Positions 44,242 to 52,983 of a stretch of 64,000 bases of DNA are shown here, in pieces. The notes below the pieces were generated by a model. The model ran no database searches. It saw nothing but the letters and a program-made list of their open reading frames with translations, and had not been told where the DNA came from. Position numbers and translations under genes: made by a program. This stretch comes from Desulfoscipio geothermicus. GTDB lineage: Bacteria; Bacillota; Desulfotomaculia; Desulfotomaculales; Desulfallaceae. The DNA is taken from positions 1 to 64,000 of the forward strand of contig JAENZP010000015.1 of NCBI GenBank assembly GCA_016841205.1, read 5' to 3'. Position 1 is the stretch's first letter; each line of letters begins with the position of its first letter.

Positions 44242-45369
44242 ATGATTTACCATGCACCGGTATGGTCTGATATCAATCTCGGAGCTCTGGCCCACAATGT
44301 CCGACAGCTCAGGAGCGTCACCAACCCACAGGCTGAGCTAATGGCGATAGTCAAGGCCAACGCTTATGGTCACGGCGCCGAGCAGGTAGCCAGGACAGCC
44401 CTGGCCAGCGGAGCCACCCGACTGGGGGTGGCCCGGGTCAGAGAAGGGATCGAGCTGCGCGAGGCGGGCATTGATGCACCAGTGCTGGTGCTGGGATATA
44501 CCATACCGGAAGAATTTCATTTAATAATTGAGAACAACCTTATCCAAACCGTTTACAACGTTGAAATAGCCCGGGGGCTCTCTGCAACAGCCTCCCGGGC
44601 CAATAAAAATGTGCTGGTACATATTAAAGTGGATACCGGCATGGGACGCCTGGGCTTTTTACCGGATATCGGCGGCATGCGGGATATTATCAATATCGCC
44701 AGGCTGCCCCACCTGGAATTGGCAGGTATCTTTACCCATTTCGCTACCGCAGACAGCCGCGATAAAAGCTATGCCCTGCAGCAGTGGGAAAAATTCATCG
44801 GCTTTTTAGACGCCCTTGCCCATGCAGGACTTAAATTTCCCTGCCGACACGCGGCCAACAGTGCGGCACTGTTAGATATGCCGGAAACTCACCTGGACAT
44901 GGTACGGGCCGGTATTGCGGTTTATGGCGTTAATCCTTCCAATGAGTTGGTCAACCACCAGGTGCACCTGCAGCCCGTGATGACAGTTAAGTCCAGGATA
45001 GCCCACGTTAAGCAGGTGCCCGCAGGTTTCGGGGTCAGCTACGGGGCAACTTATATTACCCCTGCTCCCACAGTGATAGCTACCATACCGGCAGGCTACG
45101 CCGACGGATACAGCCGCCTGCTCTCATCCCGGGGGGATGTGCTGATCCGCGGTCAGCGGGCACCGGTAATCGGACGCATCTGTATGGACCAGTTCATGGT
45201 GAACGCGGGACACATACCCGGTGTTGAAACGGGTGAAGAGGTGGTGCTGCTGGGCCGACAGGGTAACGAAGAAATCACTGCTAACGACATCGCCGAAAAA
45301 ACATGCACTATTTCCTATGAGGTACTGTGCGCCATCAACTACCGGCGGGTACCCAGAAATTATATTTAA
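44242..45369 (+). CDS. alr: Alanine racemase
   Basis: Makes D-alanine for peptidoglycan. 375 residues; PLP lysine K38 in VKANAYGHG and the catalytic tyrosine region [11 protein letters not shown] (about 260), followed by RICMDQFMV (about 310). ATG behind CCGGAGGTT, 26 bases after nnr. Germination-related alanine racemases also exist in spore formers, but this position suggests the housekeeping enzyme. Confidence 0.95.
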   Translation: MIYHAPVWSDINLGALAHNVRQLRSVTNPQAELMAIVKANAYGHGAEQVARTALASGATRLGVARVREGIELREAGIDAPVLVLGYTIPEEFHLIIENNLIQTVYNVEIARGLSATASRANKNVLVHIKVDTGMGRLGFLPDIGGMRDIINIARLPHLELAGIFTHFATADSRDKSYALQQWEKFIGFLDALAHAGLKFPCRHAANSAALLDMPETHLDMVRAGIAVYGVNPSNELVNHQVHLQPVMTVKSRIAHVKQVPAGFGVSYGATYITPAPTVIATIPAGYADGYSRLLSSRGDVLIRGQRAPVIGRICMDQFMVNAGHIPGVETGEEVVLLGRQGNEEITANDIAEKTCTISYEVLCAINYRRVPRNYI

Positions 45370-45416
45370 GAATGTACCTAGCAGTTAAATACTACACGTG
45401 TCTTAATACTGGTTTA

Positions 45417-46106
45417 TCAGGCTACCTTATCGCAAGACTTCTGGTTAATTGAGCTGACCTCAAAGGATAGTGCTTTTTTGGGGCAGCTATGCACACATGA
45501 TAAGCACCTCAGGCAGTCGCTGGAATCCAAGAAATTACCACTGTCCATTTCGTTAGGGGTCAACTGCATGGGGCAGACCTTAGCACAAATTCCGCACGAT
45601 ACACAGCTGTTGCTGGTCTGCAAAGGTTTTTGACCACGGGCAATCCAGTGAGCTACCGTACCCATTGGGCAGATGTGGCACCAGGTGCGAGGGTGAATAG
45701 CCCAGCCCAGCAATATGCCCACCACCGTAGTAATCGTCAGTACCCTGACCAGAGCCAGCCCCATGGCCGGCAGGTTACCCCAGGCAAGATAAAACTGTAT
45801 ACCTAGCACAGTAAAAATCAGCAGCAGCATAAAAGTGCGCACCGCTTCATGCTTAAATAAAGAAGGAATGTTGACTTTTCTACTAACGGGTCCCAGGAAC
45901 AGGTCTAGAAAGGCACCTCGGGGACACATCCAGTCGCACCAGTTACGGCCCCGGAAAAAGGAGACACCCACCGCACCCAGCATACACGCGAACAGCAAAA
46001 ACCCCAGCAGGGGATAAAACCAGCCGCCGATGGCCACCAGCGGCAGGACTACCCAGGTATATGCCTGTAGGTTAGTCCTGTGCAGCAAAGCTTCGTGAAC
46101 TTTCAT
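45417..46106 (-). CDS. NapH/NosR-like membrane ferredoxin
   Basis: 229 residues. Four hydrophobic segments (about 15-50, 88-103, 112-140) enclose two CxxxCP motifs (CDWMCPRG about 57, CHICPMG about 144). Two C-terminal [4Fe-4S] clusters follow (CVSCGICAKVCP about 168 and CLRCLSCVHSCP about 198). Such proteins pass electrons between the quinone pool and soluble acceptors, as in NapH or NosR. The partner enzyme is not in the window. ATG after AAGGAGGAAC. Confidence 0.85.
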   Translation of the reverse strand: MKVHEALLHRTNLQAYTWVVLPLVAIGGWFYPLLGFLLFACMLGAVGVSFFRGRNWCDWMCPRGAFLDLFLGPVSRKVNIPSLFKHEAVRTFMLLLIFTVLGIQFYLAWGNLPAMGLALVRVLTITTVVGILLGWAIHPRTWCHICPMGTVAHWIARGQKPLQTSNSCVSCGICAKVCPMQLTPNEMDSGNFLDSSDCLRCLSCVHSCPKKALSFEVSSINQKSCDKVA

Positions 46107-46141
46107 TGATTGTTCCTCCTTGAGTTAACCTATTATTTATA

Positions 46142-46167
46142 TATCTAATTATACAGTTTATTAGATA
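46142..46167. promoter_or_regulatory. Operator-like palindrome upstream of the NapH-like gene
   Basis: TATCTAAT (46142-46149) and ATTAGATA (46160-46167) are perfect inverted half-sites with a 10-base spacer, 36 bases upstream of the minus-strand start. A binding site for a dimeric regulator is likely; the regulator is unknown. Confidence 0.5.
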
Positions 46168-46463
46168 ATAGTCAATTACTTAGAGACCACTTAGTAATTT
46201 CATTTTTTGTATCCGATAGCTGCCTCTAATATTCCGCTTCTTAAAGAGGGAAATATACCCTCCGGGCACGAAAGCGGCGCTACGCTCCCGGATAACAACT
46301 TCTAAGATTCAAAAAGTTAAACCATACTGAATTATGAATTTTTTTATACAAAAGTATAATATTTTTTATGCCCTTTTAGAAAAATACTCATAATATACAG
46401 GCATAACCCGCATACTAAAGCGATTTTTAACGTTGGCTGGTATAAAATATTTGAAAGGGGTGA

Positions 46464-46825
46464 TTGGTATTTCTTCCGTTACATTGGTCGGGATTGGGAT
46501 TATTAGTAGGCACCCTGGCAAGTTTTGCCGAGCTGGGCGGCGGCTTTTTGATAGTGCCGCTACTGATTTTTTAGGTTAATCCGAGTCCAAAGCCGTGGGC
46601 ACTTCGTTTTTAACCATTTTTATTATTTCCATATCAGCACTGGTAGCGCATAATAAACTGGCCAATGTAGATTACCGGTTGGGCTTACTGATGGGCCTTG
46701 GGCGTATAATAGGCGCCAAAATCGGCTTACGTCTAGCTGAATATGTACCCCAGGCATTGTTCAACAAAATTTTTGCTTTACTATTGGTGGTCGTGGCAGT
46801 CCGCATGATTTTTGCCAAAGTTTGA
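46464..46825 (+). pseudogene. TauE/SafE-family permease, internally deleted and frameshifted
   Basis: TTG 46464 (after GAAAGGGGTG) starts a TauE/SafE-type N-terminus, WSGLGLLVGTLASFAELGGGFLIVPLLIF, ending in TAG. In another frame homology resumes with ESKAVGTSFLTIFIISISALVAHNK and then GAKIGLRLAEYVPQALFNKIFALLLVVVAVRM. The two parts total only about 115 residues against about 250-270 for the family, so there is a frameshift plus loss of about half. A terminator follows. Confidence 0.75.
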
Positions 46826-46832
46826 TATAATG

Positions 46833-46875
46833 AAAGCCGTTCCCCTGCCAATTGCATTTGGAAACGGCTTTGATT
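46833..46875 (+). terminator. Terminator
   Basis: AAAGCCGTT pairs with AACGGCTTT (46863-46871) over a long loop, then GATTTTATC. Confidence 0.65.
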
Positions 46876-46912
46876 TTATCATTATATTCCGCAGTTTGAG
46901 TTTTGTTACTGG

Positions 46913-47497
46913 TTATGGCTTCTTTGCATAGCTATTCTCAAAGCGCCAGGTAAGACGGGCATCGCCATTCAACTGCATAAAGTAGTAATCCGCCCTGGAA
47001 TTGACCTTAAACAAATACAGGTGGTTTTCATTGCCCGGCAGCTTAAAATTACGGGCTACCACAGCCTGTTCCACATCCAAAGGACTGTAGGAGCACCCCA
47101 AGGCATCAATTATTTGCACTTTGTCTCTGTCAAACTTAGCGTCGGTAACCAAAGCCAACCCCACAAATACCCGACCTGGTTCCGCAACGGCCACGTTTTT
47201 TGATAAATACGATAAATCCAACGTTTCAGAAAAAACAGGTTCACCGCCTCTGGCCACATAATGTTCCCCATTTACGTCAACTTGCTGTCCCAACAATACA
47301 TATTGGACGGGTATCTTCACTGTAGGCACTCCGACCCGGTCGCTGGTCTGAGTGTACAGCCAGTAAACGATAAAAAAAATCCCCGGTGCAAAGATTAAAA
47401 ATATAAGCATCTTTCTTTTAAACTGATCAGCTTCTTTATTGGATATCTTTCCCACCGTTCCATCCCTCCAGAAAAATATTTCGCCAAGACGCATCAA
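46913..47497 (-). CDS. Hypothetical membrane-anchored extracellular protein
   Basis: 194 residues. One hydrophobic segment (about 30-48, MLIFLIFAPGIFFIVYWLY) after a basic cytoplasmic head, then a beta-rich extracellular domain (VGVPTVKIPVQYVLLGQQVDVNGE..., LTWRFENSYAKKP). Family not recognised. Convergent with the TauE remnant; no operon partner. Confidence 0.6.
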   Translation of the reverse strand: MMRLGEIFFWRDGTVGKISNKEADQFKRKMLIFLIFAPGIFFIVYWLYTQTSDRVGVPTVKIPVQYVLLGQQVDVNGEHYVARGGEPVFSETLDLSYLSKNVAVAEPGRVFVGLALVTDAKFDRDKVQIIDALGCSYSPLDVEQAVVARNFKLPGNENHLYLFKVNSRADYYFMQLNGDARLTWRFENSYAKKP

Positions 47498-47711
47498 GCC
47501 CTCGCGTTATAGTCTACAAAATTTAACAAAAAATCCCCTGCATATTATTATTGGCTTACCAGCAATTTTTGTCAACCAGCTACACCCTGATAATAAATAG
47601 TTTACCTGATTCAAGAATTTGTACATAAAAATACAGCTAACTGGTATATTATTTTAAAAAAAGTGCCAGACTAGTACCGTTTTAGCAATAATATTGCGGA
47701 GGTGCATCTCA

Positions 47712-47900
47712 ATGCATGCAGAAGTAGATCAGGACCTTTGTATCAGCTGCGGGGCTTGTATAGATACCTGCCCGGATGTTTTTAATTGGAACGATGACGA
47801 AAAAGCCCATTCCGTCGTAGATGAAGTACCTGGTGATTTGGAGGAACTTGCATCAGAGGCTGCCGATGGATGTCCTACGGAAGCCATAAGCGTTAATTAA
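47712..47900 (+). CDS. 4Fe-4S ferredoxin, single cluster
   Basis: 62 residues. Cluster ligands CISCGAC (about 10-16) with the distal cysteine in DGCPTEAI (about 54); an extra cysteine in DTCPDVF matches clostridial/Desulfovibrio-type ferredoxins. The remaining sequence is very acidic. Small soluble electron carrier. I start at ATG 47712, behind GCGGAGGTG. Confidence 0.92.
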   Translation: MHAEVDQDLCISCGACIDTCPDVFNWNDDEKAHSVVDEVPGDLEELASEAADGCPTEAISVN

Positions 47901-47919
47901 ATGTCAGGCGCACAACAAG

Positions 47920-47951
47920 GCGCGGCTGCTATAAAGCAGTCGCGCTTTTTT
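47920..47951 (+). terminator. Terminator of the ferredoxin gene
   Basis: GCGCGGCTGCT (47920-47930) pairs with AGCAGTCGCGC (47935-47945, one G-T), then TTTTTT. Confidence 0.88.
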
Positions 47952-48023
47952 GTTTGTTGACTGGCCAACCGCCAATATTTTAGCTATAATTAATAATGTT
48001 ATTTGCCGAAAGGATAATTTTAC

Positions 48024-50297
48024 ATGAAGAGATTATACCTCCGGGCCATACTGCTCGGATCCATAATAACCATACTTGCCTGCGGACTGTGGCCGTCCGG
48101 CATAACCAAAGCCCCAACAGTGCCTTCTGTATACGGCTATGGGCTGCTCAAGCCAAAGGCTGCCGAATATCCCCCGGAACCGGGTCATATTTACCTGATC
48201 ACAGTTGACCGCCTAGTACTGCAGGACCTGGCCGGACACCCTGATCTGTTTAATGGCATAACCGGGCGGGCCGCCCTGGGATTGATGAGCGTGGGGGTAG
48301 ATGGCAGTTTAATAGCAGAAAGTACTTATGCGTCCATCGGTGCCGGAGCTCCCATCAATGCATCGGGCACCGACGCGCATGGGTTAAATAACCGGGAACT
48401 GCTCCAAGGCATCCCGGCCAGTGAAATATTCCGACAGAGAACCGGACTGAAGGCACTTGACGAAGCCGTGCTGCAGCTAGATATTGCTCACATCAAAAAA
48501 ATAAACGAAGCTAATCGATACTCGGCAATACCAGGCATGCTGGGCACAGTACTGCAGGATAACCATATAGCAGTGTCCGTACTGGGCAGCGCCGACAGCA
48601 ATGGTAAATCAGCCCGCCCGGCAGTGGCATTGGCCATGAACAAAGACGGTCAGGTGCAGAGCGGCGACGTTAGCGGTAATTTATTATTCCATGACCCGTA
48701 TTTTCCCGGAGGTCTACGGACCAACTATGACAAACTGCTACCTCTACTGTCAGAGCAGCGCCAGCACCCTGGTTTGACGGTTGTTGAATTGGGAGACCTG
48801 GAGCGCTTGGAAATGCAAGGAGGATACCTGGAAGATAGTGTATTGCAGGCCAAGCGATGGGAAACCCTGACCCGAATAGCCTCTTTAATTACCCAATTGC
48901 TTGGGCAGCTGGATCAAGAGCGAGATCTGTTGCTGCTGGTTTCACCTACACCCAGGGGTAACTACCTACCGAGTACTAACTATTTGACCCCTGTGCTTAC
49001 CGCGGGCTGTTCTATCGAGCCCGGCCTATTAACCTCGCCAACTACCAAGCGCCCTGGCATAATTAGAAATTCTGACCTAGCTCCAACGATACTGGCTTTT
49101 TACCATTTAAACACACCATCACAAATGTACGGCCGCCCGCTGCAGACTATAAGCGCAGACCAAAACGTAACCAGACTAACCTCGTTATACTGGCAATTGG
49201 AGCAAACTTACCAGTCCCGCTCCCCGGTACTGCACAATTATGTACTGGTACTGCTGATACTGGTACTGCTGTCTCTGGCAGCTATATTTTTGCCCCACAC
49301 CAATGCACTGATGCATATACTAAAACCACTGCTACTGGCGGTAATGGCCGTACCCGTGGCCTTACTACTGGTCACCTTGCTGCCCCATGAGTCTCTAATG
49401 GTACTTGTGTTGGAATTAATTGCCTTAACTTTGGGCATTACAGCCGCTATAAATTTATGGCTGGTAAACCATGCCAATGATCTCGACCCGTTTATCATCG
49501 TAAGCCTATTAACATCACTGTGTATTCTCATTGATTTGTTTTGGGGCTCACCGCTACAGAAAAATTCACTGCTGGGCTATGACCCCATAGCAGGAGCCAG
49601 ATTTTACGGCATTGGCAACGAATACATGGGCGTACTGATTGGTTCCACCATCATCGGCACCACCGCCTTGATTACCCGTTTGACCACCTGCTGTCGCAAA
49701 GGGATTTTAGCCGGCACCGGCCTGTACTTTTTAATTACTTTATACGCCATCGCAGCTCCGGAGAAGGGCACCAATGTCGGCGGGGCGCTGGCAGGGGCCT
49801 TTGCCTTGCTGGTTACCTTTTTAATGCTGGCCGGCGTCAAATTCGATATTAAAACTATTATTAAAACGGTTTTCACCGTCGGCCTTTTTATGTTGCTGTT
49901 AATCATCTATGACCTACAAAGACCGCTGGAAAGCCAGTCCCATATCGGCCGGACAGCCCACCTTATTTTACAAAACGGCCCGGGTGAAATAATTAACATA
50001 ATTATTCGTAAAGTAAGTATGAACATCAAACTAATTAAGTACACTATTTGGAGCCGGGTTTTCCTGGCCAGCCTGGCTAGCTTGGTAATCCTATTTTACC
50101 GGCCGGTGGGTGTCATGCAGCGTATCTTTTCCCGCTACACCGATATGTATATAGGATTTATCGGAGTGACCACGGCCAGTATTATGGCGCTTATTTTCAA
50201 TGACTCCGGTGTAGTTGCCGCAGCCACCGCTATGATTTTCGGTGCCCCGCCACTGCTCTACCTGGTCATCCGCTCGCTGCACCCGGAAGTGCACTAA
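48024..50297 (+). CDS. Large membrane protein with an extracellular alkaline-phosphatase-like domain
   Basis: 757 residues. A signal-anchor (about 8-27) is followed by a 360-residue extracellular domain beginning HIYLITVDRLVLQDL, a form seen in alkaline-phosphatase-superfamily proteins, with LLLLVSPTP and GIIRNSDLAPTIL further on. The usual nucleophile and metal ligands are not clear, so it may be non-catalytic. From about residue 403 ten to eleven hydrophobic segments follow, containing YGIGNEYMG-like (FYGIGNEYMGVLIG) and GTNVGGALAGAFALL. I do not know the function; envelope polymer or lipid processing would be a guess. The ribosome site is GAAAGGATAA. Confidence 0.7.
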   Translation: MKRLYLRAILLGSIITILACGLWPSGITKAPTVPSVYGYGLLKPKAAEYPPEPGHIYLITVDRLVLQDLAGHPDLFNGITGRAALGLMSVGVDGSLIAESTYASIGAGAPINASGTDAHGLNNRELLQGIPASEIFRQRTGLKALDEAVLQLDIAHIKKINEANRYSAIPGMLGTVLQDNHIAVSVLGSADSNGKSARPAVALAMNKDGQVQSGDVSGNLLFHDPYFPGGLRTNYDKLLPLLSEQRQHPGLTVVELGDLERLEMQGGYLEDSVLQAKRWETLTRIASLITQLLGQLDQERDLLLLVSPTPRGNYLPSTNYLTPVLTAGCSIEPGLLTSPTTKRPGIIRNSDLAPTILAFYHLNTPSQMYGRPLQTISADQNVTRLTSLYWQLEQTYQSRSPVLHNYVLVLLILVLLSLAAIFLPHTNALMHILKPLLLAVMAVPVALLLVTLLPHESLMVLVLELIALTLGITAAINLWLVNHANDLDPFIIVSLLTSLCILIDLFWGSPLQKNSLLGYDPIAGARFYGIGNEYMGVLIGSTIIGTTALITRLTTCCRKGILAGTGLYFLITLYAIAAPEKGTNVGGALAGAFALLVTFLMLAGVKFDIKTIIKTVFTVGLFMLLLIIYDLQRPLESQSHIGRTAHLILQNGPGEIINIIIRKVSMNIKLIKYTIWSRVFLASLASLVILFYRPVGVMQRIFSRYTDMYIGFIGVTTASIMALIFNDSGVVAAATAMIFGAPPLLYLVIRSLHPEVH

Positions 50298-50392
50298 TAC
50301 AATGTAAATATAGTGCAAAACAGAGTAAAACAAAGATATCTCTTTGAAAGACAACCTAATCCAAGCAAATCCAAATAACACATAAAATATTG

Positions 50393-50420
50393 TTGACATT
50401 ACATGATTTTATGCTAAAAT
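50393..50420 (+). promoter_or_regulatory. Promoter for speD
   Basis: TTGACA (50393-50398) and TAAAAT (50415-50420) with 16-base spacing, about 80 bases upstream of the start. Confidence 0.6.
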
Positions 50421-50501
50421 TGAGTTTGGTTGGTATAAGGTAGTTATTTTACTATCGTAGGCTAATCTAAAACAATTAAATAAAGGGGGAAGATAATAAG
50501 A

Positions 50502-50882
50502 ATGAAACCTTTGGGCCGCCATGTATTAGCTGAAATCTATGGATGTGAATACGATATTCTCAATGATATAACCAAAGTGGAAAAAATTATGGTTAACGCT
50601 GCACTTGAGGCCGGTGCCGAGATCAGAGAATTTGTATTCCATAAATTCAGCCCGCAGGGGGTCAGCGGGGTGGTTGTCATATCTGAATCACATTTAGCCA
50701 TTCACACCTGGCCTGAACTGGGTTATGCTGCTGTCGATGTATTTACCTGTGGAGACAAGGTGGATCCCTGGGATGCATGCAATTTTTTAACAGAGCAATT
50801 CTGCGCCAAGCATCTCACAGCTAAAGAGACAAAACGGGGTATACTTCCTGATATAATGCTTCAGGAAGCCGTAAATCTTTAG
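50502..50882 (+). CDS. speD: S-adenosylmethionine decarboxylase proenzyme
   Basis: Makes decarboxylated SAM for polyamines. 126 residues of the short bacterial class. It self-cleaves at Glu62-Ser63 (VVISE/SHLAIHTWPE), Ser63 becoming the pyruvoyl group; His68 and Cys83 (VDVFTCG) complete the active site. ATG preceded by AAAGGGGGAAG. Alone in its transcript; spermidine synthase (speE) is not adjacent. Confidence 0.96.
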   Translation: MKPLGRHVLAEIYGCEYDILNDITKVEKIMVNAALEAGAEIREFVFHKFSPQGVSGVVVISESHLAIHTWPELGYAAVDVFTCGDKVDPWDACNFLTEQFCAKHLTAKETKRGILPDIMLQEAVNL

Positions 50883-50918
50883 GAGGGATATTTATTAGTA
50901 CCAACTTAAGTGAAGATT

Positions 50919-50967
50919 AGCATGACCTTGCTGTTTGGCACACAAACGCAAGGTCATTGCTTTTTTC
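50919..50967 (+). terminator. Terminator of speD
   Basis: AGCATGACCTTGC (50919-50931) pairs with GCAAGGTCATTGCT (50948-50961), then TTTTT. Confidence 0.85.
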
Positions 50968-51048
50968 GGGCAAATATATGTCGATAGAAGGAAATCTTAA
51001 TGCAGCACCGAATATATTAGTGTTTAAGCAAAGGAGGCTGCACTAAAA

Positions 51049-51819
51049 ATGCAAATTTTCCAGCATATCAATGATGATTTAGACATGGTACATAAGCTAA
51101 TTCATAAAAATTTATTTATCAGAACAGGCCATATTAAAGATTATGTTAAGCAAGACGTTAGTTATTTATATAACAATTTAAGACCCGCACTGGTACTGAT
51201 CTGCCATCGCCTATTCAGCCCGGCCAACCGACAGACCGTGGCCCTGGCAGCCGTACTACAGTTTATTTTTATGGCTTCCCAAGTGCATATAAGATTATTG
51301 GAAGACAGACCCGGCGAAGAAAAACCTGCGGATACCCGCACCGGCTACCAATTTCCCGTGCTGGTGGGGGACTACTTATATGGCAGATTCTTTACCACCC
51401 TATGCAATGCCGGTATTGTACATTACTTGAAAAATATGGCGGAACTTATCTGCACCATGAATAAAAACGAAGTAATGGAGTTGAATAATCCGGATCTGGC
51501 CAGCACCGATCCGCTGGCATACCATGAAGTAATCCGTGGCGAATGTGCGGAACTGTTGGCCTGCGGTGCCTATCTAGGTGCTGATTTAGCTGGTGCCGAC
51601 AACTTTGCTAAAGATAAACTGTATCAATTAGGACTTAATTTGGGCATGGCTTTCGGGCTGCTGGTAAGGAACGCCCCAGCTAAACAAATCAATGAGTATG
51701 CTGGTAAAGCAGAGCTTATTTTAACCCAGCTGCCGTCCGGCAAAGATAAAGAGAGCCTGCAGAAATTGCTTGATTTATGTGCTGCAGAAAACACCACGTT
51801 AAAACGCATGGTAGTATAA
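51049..51819 (+). CDS. Polyprenyl-synthetase homologue lacking the catalytic Asp motifs
   Basis: 256 residues that follow the all-helical trans-prenyl synthase fold (RPALVLICHRLF near the start, LVGDYLYGRFF after the first motif, ECAELLACGAYLGA and GLNLGMAFGLL further on). Where active enzymes have VHDDVIDD this protein has VHIRLLEDR, and the second QxxDDxxD is GLLVRNAPAK. Both magnesium-binding motifs are therefore lost and catalysis is unlikely. It may be a regulatory or partner subunit. It lies 80 bases before mqnA in the same direction, which suggests a link to menaquinone side-chain synthesis. ATG after AAAGGAGG. Confidence 0.8.
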   Translation: MQIFQHINDDLDMVHKLIHKNLFIRTGHIKDYVKQDVSYLYNNLRPALVLICHRLFSPANRQTVALAAVLQFIFMASQVHIRLLEDRPGEEKPADTRTGYQFPVLVGDYLYGRFFTTLCNAGIVHYLKNMAELICTMNKNEVMELNNPDLASTDPLAYHEVIRGECAELLACGAYLGADLAGADNFAKDKLYQLGLNLGMAFGLLVRNAPAKQINEYAGKAELILTQLPSGKDKESLQKLLDLCAAENTTLKRMVV

Positions 51820-51898
51820 TACAGCACAACAATGATTAAACATATCTCGATTGGCATACTGTGGATCCCATTTCCATGTAATGGAGGAGGGTTTTGAA

Positions 51899-52732
51899 AT
51901 GTCCAGAATACGCATTGGGCAGGTTGAACATATTAGCTGCATACCGGTTTACCATGCCCTGGAAGAGGGCCTTCTGGTAAGCGATATAGAATTGGTCAAA
52001 GGTCAGCCCAGTCAGTTAAATAATATGTTTTTCAACGGCGAACTGGATATAACACCCCTATCTTCCATTGAATATGCAAGGCATACCAATGAATGCATTA
52101 TATTACCTAACCTGTCCATCAGCACCGATGGCCGGTCAGAAAACATCCTTTTTTTCAGTCAGCTGCCGCCCACTGAACTGGAGAGCAAAACCATTGCCGT
52201 AACTACGTCTTCCGCCACCTCGGTGGTGCTGCTGCGCATACTGTTCGAGCACTTTTACCATGTGGATGTGAAGATGGTCAGTGCCGCCCCTGAACTGAAC
52301 GCCATGCTGGGTGCAACGGACGGGGCATTGCTCATCGGGGATAATGCCATGCGTGCCCACCAGCAAGTGATAAATGCTCACCGGGATCTTATTGTCACTG
52401 ACCTGGGCGAGGCATGGAAAGAGTTTACCAGGCAAAAAATGGTTTACGCCGTGTGGGTAGCCAATGCCGCCCTTGCCCAAACAGCTCCGTACATCATCGA
52501 AAAAATTGCCAACCTGCTTTATGAATCTAATCTAACCGGGTGGACCCAAAGGGAAGCACTCCTCGATAAGGCCCAGCGGCGTTCCGGGTTGCCATTTGAA
52601 GTGGTGGATCATTACCTGGATATCCTTAACCAGGAACTAGGAGAAGACGAACAAAAAGCTCTGCTCACCTATTTCGACTTTGCTTATAAAAGCGGTATTA
52701 TAGACGAGCGGGTAAAGCTAAACATTTTTTGA
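51899..52732 (+). CDS. mqnA: Chorismate dehydratase (futalosine menaquinone pathway)
   Basis: 277 residues. MqnA removes water from chorismate to give 3-enolpyruvylbenzoate, the first step of the futalosine route. It has the periplasmic-binding-like fold with IGQVEHISCIPVYHAL (start), LDITPLSSIEYA (the SS-containing substrate loop), TSSATSVVLLRILFE and ALLIGDNAMR. ATG 51899 follows GGAGGAGGG; an upstream ATG at 51851 is unlikely. Menaquinone use fits an anaerobic respirer. mqnB-E are not in the window. Confidence 0.93.
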   Translation: MSRIRIGQVEHISCIPVYHALEEGLLVSDIELVKGQPSQLNNMFFNGELDITPLSSIEYARHTNECIILPNLSISTDGRSENILFFSQLPPTELESKTIAVTTSSATSVVLLRILFEHFYHVDVKMVSAAPELNAMLGATDGALLIGDNAMRAHQQVINAHRDLIVTDLGEAWKEFTRQKMVYAVWVANAALAQTAPYIIEKIANLLYESNLTGWTQREALLDKAQRRSGLPFEVVDHYLDILNQELGEDEQKALLTYFDFAYKSGIIDERVKLNIF

Positions 52733-52762
52733 ACCCTTTACACTCCAAAAATATTGTCAGAC

Positions 52763-52795
52763 CTTGCACCGGCTAACGGCAGCAGGGTTTTTATC
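52763..52795 (+). terminator. Terminator of mqnA
   Basis: CCTTGC and GCAGGG pair (one G-T) over a loop with inner CCG pairing, then TTTTTATC. Confidence 0.6.
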
Positions 52796-52983
52796 ATGAA
52801 AGCACTAATTTTTCTCCCAAACTCATTGTTAAGGCCTTTATCTTTTGGTATTCTATAATTCAAACAGTGACGAATATTTTTAATTATTGCTGTTAAACAA
52901 GCCACCAAAAGCCAATAATATGGTTACGCAGTACTATTAACTTCCTGCCATACCAATATTAACAAGCAAAACCAGAGGTAATA

